From positions 89,218,005 through 89,282,004 of the forward strand of contig CM035165.1 of the NCBI GenBank assembly GCA_020205615.1: a DNA stretch of 64,000 nucleotides. The letters are read 5' to 3'. The notes under the pieces are model-generated. The model was given only the letters and a program-made list of their open reading frames with translations, was not told the origin of the DNA and searched no databases. The stretch is from Panax quinquefolius. Taxonomy: Eukaryota; Streptophyta; Magnoliopsida; Apiales; Araliaceae. Position 1 is the stretch's first letter. The number at the start of each line of letters is the position of its first letter. A program made the translations under genes and the position numbers. Below are positions 57,401 through 64,000 of this stretch, piece after piece.

Positions 57401-57413
57401 GGCTCTAATACCA
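57401..57413 (-). other. Primer-binding site after the Copia-B LTR
   Basis: Minus-strand TGGTATTAGAGCC, one base after the LTR, followed by leader matching 19861-19960 of Copia-A (AAACTTTATG, AATTATTAATT, TTGGGCATAATTT). Homology fades below about 57260. Confidence 0.8.
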
Positions 57414-57414
57414 C

Positions 57415-59390
57415 CGTTAGGTTTTATGAAAATCAAAGTAGCAATCAAAATTGCAAAAATAGCGGAAGCATAATAAAATCAGATTTTAAAAATTTTCACA
57501 AACCAATAACCCGGATAATCCTTTATGTATATTATTAATTAAAACGAAGAATAAGAAGTTATAGAATCATACCTTGTGTAAAGCGAGCTTCCTCGTATGC
57601 AGTTCACCTCCTACTTCTCTGCGATCTCCTTGAATCTCCGGGTAGATTCTTTCCTTTGATTAATGTTAGCCACCCAAGTGTGTGGCCTCTAAAGGTGATC
57701 CACCAAGAAAGAATAAATTTCAAGAAGAATGGTGTATTGGCTCAAACCCAAGTTTTTCTTATCTCTATAGAAAAAGGGGGTGTACTCTCAAACTCTTGGA
57801 ATTTCGTGTATCTGATATCTGATATAAGACTCCTCTTATAAAGATATCAGGTAACCCTATTTTAATTAAAATAAGGTATTATTCATTTAATTAAACTCTT
57901 TTAATTAAATGGGCTCCTAATCTATTAGGGATAATTAATTAAACTCCTTTAACTAATTTTCCTCCTAATCCTATTAGGAATAAATGAGAGTACTTATATT
58001 AAATTAATTCCTAAACTCTTTTAGAAATTAAAATAATAATAATAATTGTAATAATATTAATAAGACTCCTCTTATTAATTTATATTTAATATTTCTATAA
58101 TATTAAATAATAAATATTAAGCTATTTAATTTATTCTATCACCATAGATTAAATTAAATATACTCAATATATTATTACGATTATGCGATTAACTTCTTAA
58201 ATAATTATTCTTCCTTTTATGGTGTGACCCTTTAGGTTCTTAATATTAAACCGGTTGTGAATAAATCAATTAGAACAATTCTAATCTTATTTAAATAAAT
58301 AAATTAAATGATTAATTTATTTAAATAAATAATATTTATTCTACAATAGGATAAGCCTCCATAGCGATCAACGACTTTCCAGATAATATAGATTTCAACA
58401 TTAATTTTATAAATAAATAAATTAAACGATTAATTTATTTAAATAAATAATATTTATTCTACAATAGGGATAAGCATCCATAGCGATCAACGACTTTCCA
58501 GATAATATAGATTTCAACATTAATCATAAAAGAACCTTTGAGTAAATAGTTAACGTACAATTCAATCCTTCCACCATACAATGTCCCAATTAAATATAAG
58601 ACATGGAATTACTGTCAAGTCTTATTTTATTTAATTATATGTATTTCAATTCCTAAATGCACAACTCTTAATGAATGCAAATTAGAAACTACTTTCTAAT
58701 TTCATTCCACCTTAGCCAAGGATTCCTGGGTTGTCATTTATCGAATCACGCAGGATATTTCTCTTCTTTTACTAGAAGTGGTATATTCTTTATTGATCAT
58801 TCATTATCTTCATATATAACTTATTACACCCAAGAATACCCTTTGATATACTCTAAGAGTCTTAAGGAATAAGTCAAAGTGTAATTCATTATATATAAGA
58901 TACTATGATGATCTCAAGTCTAAGGATCATTTGTACTACTATCACTACATGAATTTCTATTGACAGACAAGTAAAACTCCATTAGGTATTCCTTATCGAG
59001 TCACGTTCAGTGAACTTATTCTCTAATAAGCACCTACATACTTGCTTTAGTGTCTCCACACAAATGATCATGAGATCAATCATCCTCATCCAAAGATGAG
59101 CAGCGACACGTACAAATCTATTAGGATGCCTTAAATCCTTTTAGTAATCCATTGATTGGGAACATTTTAGTTTTAAGCTATCTAAGAATTTAGATCTCAT
59201 TAGCATGATCTCATCATGATTCTAAAAGCATTGCTAAAATTATGGGTTTATCACATATTATTAAAATAGCACCATGTAGATAATAAATGCCTTTAATAAA
59301 TAATTCTTTTATTAATAAATAAATAAGATTGATTAAAAAGTATATGCTTTATCATCATACATATTTTGGCTTGTATGCATACTACTTTCA
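57415..59390 (-). repeat. Copia-B LTR
   Basis: 1976 bp, minus-strand TGAAAGTAGTATGCATAC to AAACCTAACG (last A changed to G). It is longer than the Copia-A LTRs mainly because of a 118-bp tandem duplication at 58293-58526. Confidence 0.9.
58293..58526. repeat. 118-bp tandem duplication in the Copia-B LTR
   Basis: Two nearly identical units; the marker CTACAATAGG is at 58341 and 58459. The unit is single in both Copia-A LTRs. Confidence 0.85.
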
Positions 59391-59401
59391 ATCTCCCACT
59401 T
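59391..59401 (-). other. Polypurine tract of Copia-B
   Basis: Minus-strand AAGTGGGAGAT directly before the LTR start. Confidence 0.85.
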
Positions 59402-60775
59402 GCACTAAAGCCAATCGTAGTGGTATCTCATACCCATCTTCTACAAGTGACGATCAAACTGTTGTTGTGTTAACGCTTTAGTAAATGGATTCATGCAATA
59501 TTGTCTTGAGAGTCCACTGCGCCTAGGGTGACGTCTCCTCTTTCAATGATCTCTTTGATTAAATGAAACCGCTTATGATACGTGTTTGGATTTACGATGA
59601 GACACTGGTTCCTTAGCTGCGCAATGACTCGGTGTTGTCACAGAATAAAGGTATTGGTCTTGTAATGCTAGGAACCACACCAAGTTCAGTAATGAACTTC
59701 TTCACCAAACGGTTTTGCGACTTCTTCTTGCGACTATGTACTCTGCTGCCACATCCTTTGAATAAAGAATCGCTTTTCTGTTTGGAACTCTTCCAACTCA
59801 CTGCGCCACCGTTTAAGGTAAACATATACCCTGAAATGGATTTACTGTCATCTTGGTCCGTTTGAAAACTTGAGTCTGTGAAGCCCTCCAGTTTCAATTC
59901 AGTTCCACCGTAGATAAGAAATACATCCTTAGTTTTTCTTAAGTACTTTAGGATATTTTTCACTGCCTTCCAGTGTTCTTCTCCTAGATTCGACTGATTT
60001 CTGCTTGTTACACTAAGTGCATGAGCGACATCTGGTCTAGTACATATCATACCGTACATGATAGATCCTATTGCTGAAGCATAAGGAATCTTACTCATAC
60101 GGCCTCTCTCTTCAGGTGTCTTTGGGGCATGTTTCTTGGAGAGATTTATTCCATGGCTCATCGGCATGAGACCTCTTTTGGAATCTTCCATGCTAAATCT
60201 CTTTAGCATCATGTCAATGTACGTTCCTTGGGACAATCCAAGCATCCTTTTAGATCTGTCTCTATAGATATTTATCCCCAAAATATAGGATGTTTCTCCC
60301 AAGTCCTTCATGGAGAAGTGTTTAGATAACCAGATTTTAATTGATTGTAGCATAGGAATATCATTCCCTATCAGTAATATATCATCAACATATAATACGA
60401 GGAATAAAACAGTGCGCTCCACTAACCTTCTTGTACACACATGGTTCATCCTCATTTTTGATAAAATCAAACTCTTTGATTGTCTCATCAAAACGGATGT
60501 TCCACCTACGAGAAGCTTGCTTCAATCCATAAATGGATCGTTGTAGCTTACAGACTTGATTTGTTCCAACCTTTGAAATAAATCCCTCTGGCTGTGTCAT
60601 ATAAACATCCTCCTCAAGTTTCCTATTGAGGAAGGCCGTTTTCACATCCATCTACCAAATTTCGTAGTCATGGTAAGCTGCAATCGCAAGCAAAATCCGA
60701 ATGGACTTGAGCATTGCTACAGGTGAAAAGGTTTCGTCATAGTCAACTCCTTGTCTTTGTTTGAAACCTTTTACA
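59402..60775 (-). pseudogene. Copia-B reverse transcriptase and RNase H
   Basis: The first block (60651-60385) reads MDVKTAFLNRKLEEDVYMTQ, the motif holding the first catalytic aspartate of copia RT. It continues with ASRRWNIRFDETIKEF. A frame change leads to the second block (60491-59613): VLFLVLYVDDILLIGNDIPM with the intact YVDD, then FSMKDLGETSYILGI, RMLGLSQGTYIDMMLKRFSM, YASAIGSIMYGMICTRPDVA, and the RNase H part GFTDSSFQTDQDDSKSISGY and CDNTESLRS. This is the Tnt1/Tork type. With 292 open codons it is the best-preserved copia coding block in the window. RT upstream of the first block is cut by the solo LTR at 60781-63456. The remaining C-terminus to 59402 is in decayed frames. Confidence 0.9.
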
Positions 60776-60780
60776 ACCAG
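60776..60780. other. Target-site duplication of the solo LTR in Copia-B, left
   Basis: ACCAG, repeated at 63457-63461. Confidence 0.92.
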
Positions 60781-62375
60781 TGTGACGCCCCCAAAATTAG
60801 GTATACGTCACCCATCTTGGGTCGCCACTTACATGGTACATAAATTCAAATACAAACTTAATTATACATCTGTCGTGTAACATACGAAAATACATAAACT
60901 GAGAGTTCTAATAGGAATATTGTCATTTAGACAATATCCATACTCAAGGAGTCCTCATTATATTTATTGTCACACTATTTAACAGAATAGTGAGGACTAC
61001 TAATGCTATCTTCGGGACCATCACTCTTTTTCCCGACTCATCCCAGCTATATTCTCATTTCCTGAAGAGAACAGTGAAAGAAAGGGTGAGCTCAACTAGC
61101 CCAGTAAAAAATATTATAACTAAGATAATGCAGAATAAATTATCAATAGTCTTCAACAATGTTAAACTAATAAAATACAATAGACAACCGGTTTAATCTG
61201 CAATGAATATGCAATCCATTAAAAGAGTCAAGTAGAAAATAAAGTCTACTATCTTTTAGGTTTTAAAAGGTTTTCATAATAATTTTATTACTAAGACTCG
61301 GTTTAATGAATAAACCACAATATCTAATTATCCACGTACCACGGTCAAGGATTTTCATAAAATTATCAATGGTCATGACTATCCGAATCACCCCTCGGTC
61401 ATAATCATACCAAAAACTATCCATCAACGCATTACAAGCCACCCGACGAGGACTTTTGTCACATCATTTATATCAAGCCATGATTATACCGAATGATTCC
61501 TGGTCATAATCACACTAAGTTCATCTATGCACGTAAGCCAAAGATAATATAATATAACATGAGGATGATGATAATGACATAATAATTCAATAAAACAAGT
61601 TCACGAATTAATTTATTAGGGAACTAATAACGTCAAATTGTCAACACGATCTTTGCTTTGTAGAGTAAAATTCAAGAATGCTCGGAAAAATATTTTCATT
61701 AAAAATCTTTGGATGAAGCGCAAATATCAAGGATATTCCACTAAATTCATGGAGTATAGAAGTAAAAATTTTAACCATTTGAGTATAATAGCGAATGAAA
61801 TTACAAAAGAAATCACCATGCATGCGGTACTGCCAGCATAGATGAGTTATTCAAGCGTAATAATAAATCTGAGAATAATAAAAATGGAACGTGTTAGGTG
61901 TAAAACACACGATGAGGATATTCAATAGAATAATAAAACGAGAATAATAAAGAGCGGAACCAGTCCGGCGTAAAGCCTGAGCAGGATGTTCCAACGGAAT
62001 AATAAAATAATAGAAGAATGTCACCAAGTATAGGGGATTCAGCGATATACGAGTTATTCCAAGCAGAATAAATAAGAATGGAATAATATAAGGATTTCAC
62101 CAAGTATAGGGTATTCGCATATGCAGTGTCATGTATAGGGTATGCCACTTTTACAAAGTTATTCAATAGAATAATAAAGAATGGAATAACGAAGTTCTCT
62201 TCATGAATAAAAAAAAATAACACCCCTTACTTAGTACAACAAATAATATTCCCTACCTTAGAAGATTTGAATATTGGAAAAGTGAAGTAGCGAGAATACT
62301 TTTCTTCTTTTCTCTATAGTTTCTCTCTCAGAGTTTCAAATTGAATTCGTAAGAAATAATGAAGGAATGAGCTTT

Positions 62376-62384
62376 CTATTTATA
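62376..62384 (-). promoter_or_regulatory. TATA box of the solo LTR at 60781
   Basis: Minus-strand TATAAATAG, at the position of the family promoter. Confidence 0.6.
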
Positions 62385-62519
62385 GAAAAACCGAGGGTGG
62401 CTCTTGGTCTTAACGAAGGTCATAATGACTCTTGGTAATATTGAAGAGACAACTATTATTCATGAAGGGTAATTAACCCTGGAACAATCAAGAGGCGTTA
62501 ACTCTTGGTAATATTGAAG

Positions 62520-62775
62520 GGACAACTACTATTTGCGAAGGGGTAATTACTATTGACGAAGGTAATTACTATTGACGAAGGTAATTACTATTGAAGAAGG
62601 TAATTACTATTGATGAAGGTAAATACTATTGACGAAGGTAATTACTATTCACAAAGATAATTATTATTCACAAAGGTAATTACTATTGACGAAGGTAAAT
62701 ACTATTGACGAAAGTAATTACTATTCACAAAGGTAATTACTATTCACAAAGGTAATTACTATTGACGAAGGGACT
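62520..62775. repeat. Expanded 19-bp minisatellite in the solo LTR
   Basis: About 13 units of GGTAATTACTATTGACGAA or ...TTCACAA, period 19 bp where regular. It corresponds to the short TACTATTCACGA run of the other family LTRs. Confidence 0.85.
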
Positions 62776-63461
62776 CTTAGATGATGACATATGGGCCCCC
62801 CCATAAAATAATCAAACTTACCACAAACGTCTCATAACAGACTCTTTATATACATCAAGGATTGAATAAATATTACCACAAATCATTTTATTTTTAATCA
62901 ACACATAATTAATCTTTCAACAATTATTAATCATTTATAACTTGTCGTCTCAATTAATAATTTAATACTATAACATATTATACGAGATGATCTTTGTGAC
63001 AATAATTGAATCAATAATATAAGAGATATGATGTAGTTAATTCATGTAGCAATAATTGAGCATAGTTGGTGACTTCTCACGTAAGCATCAATAATCAATA
63101 TCGTGTGCTACTATACAACTACGGCATATTCTTGTACTTTTACTACTAGGGTAGTTCAACAAGTTTGATGAGTAACACCTCTGCCGTTATTTTTTATAGA
63201 AAAATAATTTTGTCGTTTTCTAACTACGACAATACTTCCGTTAATGGGGTCCACTAATGATTGAGCCATCGCATTTAATATTCCCCGACAAAAAGAATAT
63301 TCCCCAAGCAAAACGAATATTTTATAACAACTTGCTTACATTGCAAAATTTATAAATATTACCCACAACTATAACATTATATCAAATTTATTCCATAATA
63401 TTCAAAAATAATATTTAAAAAAATTCATCTTTATTTATAAAAGCTGGGGTCTTACAACCAG

Positions 63462-64000
63462 TCAGGCCTTATAGGTCTCTACCTTGCTGTCTACTCCAGT
63501 CTTTCTTTTAAAGACTCATTTATACCCAATAGGCTTAATGCCTTCAGGTGGTGAAACCAAATTCCATACTTGGTTTTCATACATGGAGTCCATCTCGGAT
63601 TTCATGGCATCTTGCCACTTCTCTGAGTCTTTACTACTCATAGCATGTTCGTAATTCAATGGATCATCATCATCTATGATGCGTACATCATCGTCATCCT
63701 CTATGACAAGTCCATACCTATCAGGTATCTTTGGTAGTCTTCTAGATTTACAAATAGGGTGTGGTACATAAGGAATATTTACTTGGTTAGGTACCTCACT
63801 TTGATCTGTAGTATTTTGTGGTTCTTGAACCTCTTCAAGATATATCTTACTCCCACTGACCCCTTTAAGGATAAACTCCTTTTCCAAGAAGGCAGCATGT
63901 TTCGCAACAAACACCTTTTGATCAGTTGGATGATAGAAATAATACCCCGATGTTTCTTTAGGGTATCTTACAAATCTACATTTGTCAGATCTAGTCTATA
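63462..64000 (-). pseudogene. Copia-B integrase C-terminus and start of RT (cut by the window edge)
   Basis: The minus strand from 64000: a segment ending GYYFYHPTDQKVFVAKHAAF (the end of copia integrase, typical of Tnt1-like elements). Next comes an acidic linker with KIYLEEVQEPQN, ICKSRRLPKIPDRYG and EDDDDVRIIDDDD, then the RT start MSSKDSEKWQDAMKSEMDSM and WNLVSPPEGIKPIGYK, where a stop replaces the next (usually tryptophan) codon. The frame continues, with a further stop, to the solo-LTR insertion point at 63456. The 132-codon block 63914-63516 has no stop. The gene's 5' part is outside the window. The ACCAG duplication shows that RT was continuous with 60775 before the insertion. Confidence 0.88.

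Larger units (their letters stand above)
60781..63456 (-). mobile_element. Solo LTR of the Gypsy-A family inside Copia-B RT
   Basis: 2676 bp. On the minus strand it runs from TGTAAGACCCCAGC at 63456 to GGGGGCGTCACA at 60781, with perfect ACCAG duplications on both sides. The TATA box is at 62376-62384 (minus). It carries the hairpin array (about 61330-61540), the ~75-90-bp array (about 61850-62220) and a greatly expanded 19-bp minisatellite (62520-62775). No interior is left, so the insertion was followed by LTR-LTR recombination. Confidence 0.92.
57009..64000 (-). mobile_element. Copia-B: Ty1/copia element of the Copia-A family, minus strand, open at the right edge
   Basis: The interior (64000 down to 59391) encodes integrase C-terminus, RT and RNase H, and leads through a purine tract into an LTR (59390-57415). 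This LTR is followed by its own PBS and ~150-400 bp of leader (57414 to about 57009), which a terminal 3' LTR should not have. The order is therefore internal-LTR-internal(truncated), again a sign of a tandem or recombined copy. A solo LTR of the Gypsy-A family interrupts RT at 60781-63456. The missing 5' parts lie beyond 64000. Confidence 0.85.

Noticed and set aside
61894..62223. A 109-codon minus-strand ORF in the solo LTR at 60781
   Set aside because: It is produced by the ~75-90-bp repeat array, where the repeat unit happens to lack stops. No motif.
62520..62775. Regular repeats with similar spacers considered as a CRISPR array
   Set aside because: The 19-bp units are directly adjacent with no unique spacers, inside a plant LTR; it is a minisatellite.

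Overview
The window is plant nuclear DNA, most likely from a eudicot with a large repeat-rich genome. It is AT-rich heterochromatic sequence made almost entirely of LTR retrotransposons inserted into one another. I see no intact host gene, no rRNA or tRNA gene, no CRISPR array and no bacterial-type operon. Every coding segment is a decayed retroelement fragment. The evidence for a plant is the Ty3/gypsy chromovirus, Athila/Tat-like and Ty1/copia Tnt1-like protein motifs, the initiator-Met and tRNA-Asp primer-binding sites, and LTRs of 1.3-3.1 kb. The species cannot be named from the sequence alone. Element names (E, A, B, C, Copia-A and so on) are local labels of mine.

Layout, left to right. 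(1) 1-4200 and 15204-17552, minus strand: one degenerate element (E) with a plant-transposon-protein-like ORF, long non-coding DNA rich in a CTACGATC word, and an LTR-like right end at 17552. (2) 4201-15203, plus: Gypsy-A, a decayed chromovirus rearranged as LTR-LTR-internal-LTR-leader, which splits E. (3) 17553-17952 and 27120-28665, minus: an Athila/Tat-like element (gag, tRNA-Asp PBS, one LTR), split by (4) Copia-A, plus, 17953-27119, complete, with target-site duplication (TSD) GTAAG. (5) 28666-56492, minus: Gypsy-B, a chromovirus with gag, protease, RT, RNase H, integrase and chromodomain. Its left LTR is split by (6) Gypsy-C, plus, 29832-42044, TSD ATTAG, a non-coding (LARD-like) element that itself holds a solo LTR at 36006-38946. 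Its RT gene is split by (7) a solo copia-type LTR, 45817-50106, TSD CTTTT, which holds another solo LTR at 46918-49676. (8) 56493-57008: simple repeats and unassigned DNA. (9) 57009-64000, minus: Copia-B, same family as Copia-A, whose RT is split by a solo LTR at 60781-63456, TSD ACCAG.

One LTR family (TGTAAGACCCC at the start, GTCACA at the end) recurs seven times: three times in Gypsy-A, three times as solo LTRs, and once as a 156-bp tail. Gypsy-A supplies its protein identity as a chromovirus. Gypsy-B and Gypsy-C are related at their 3' ends: both carry two polypurine-tract/LTR-start pairs exactly 62 bp apart. Gypsy-C has no recognisable proteins, so it probably depended on a relative such as Gypsy-B for mobilisation.

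No new gene system is claimed. The points most worth following up are the double LTR start, the chimeric interior of Gypsy-C, the dispersed CTACGATC motif, a three-way inverted repeat at 3247-3390, hairpin and minisatellite arrays inside the LTRs, and copy-to-copy discordance centred on CAG/CTG sites that may be a sequencing artefact.
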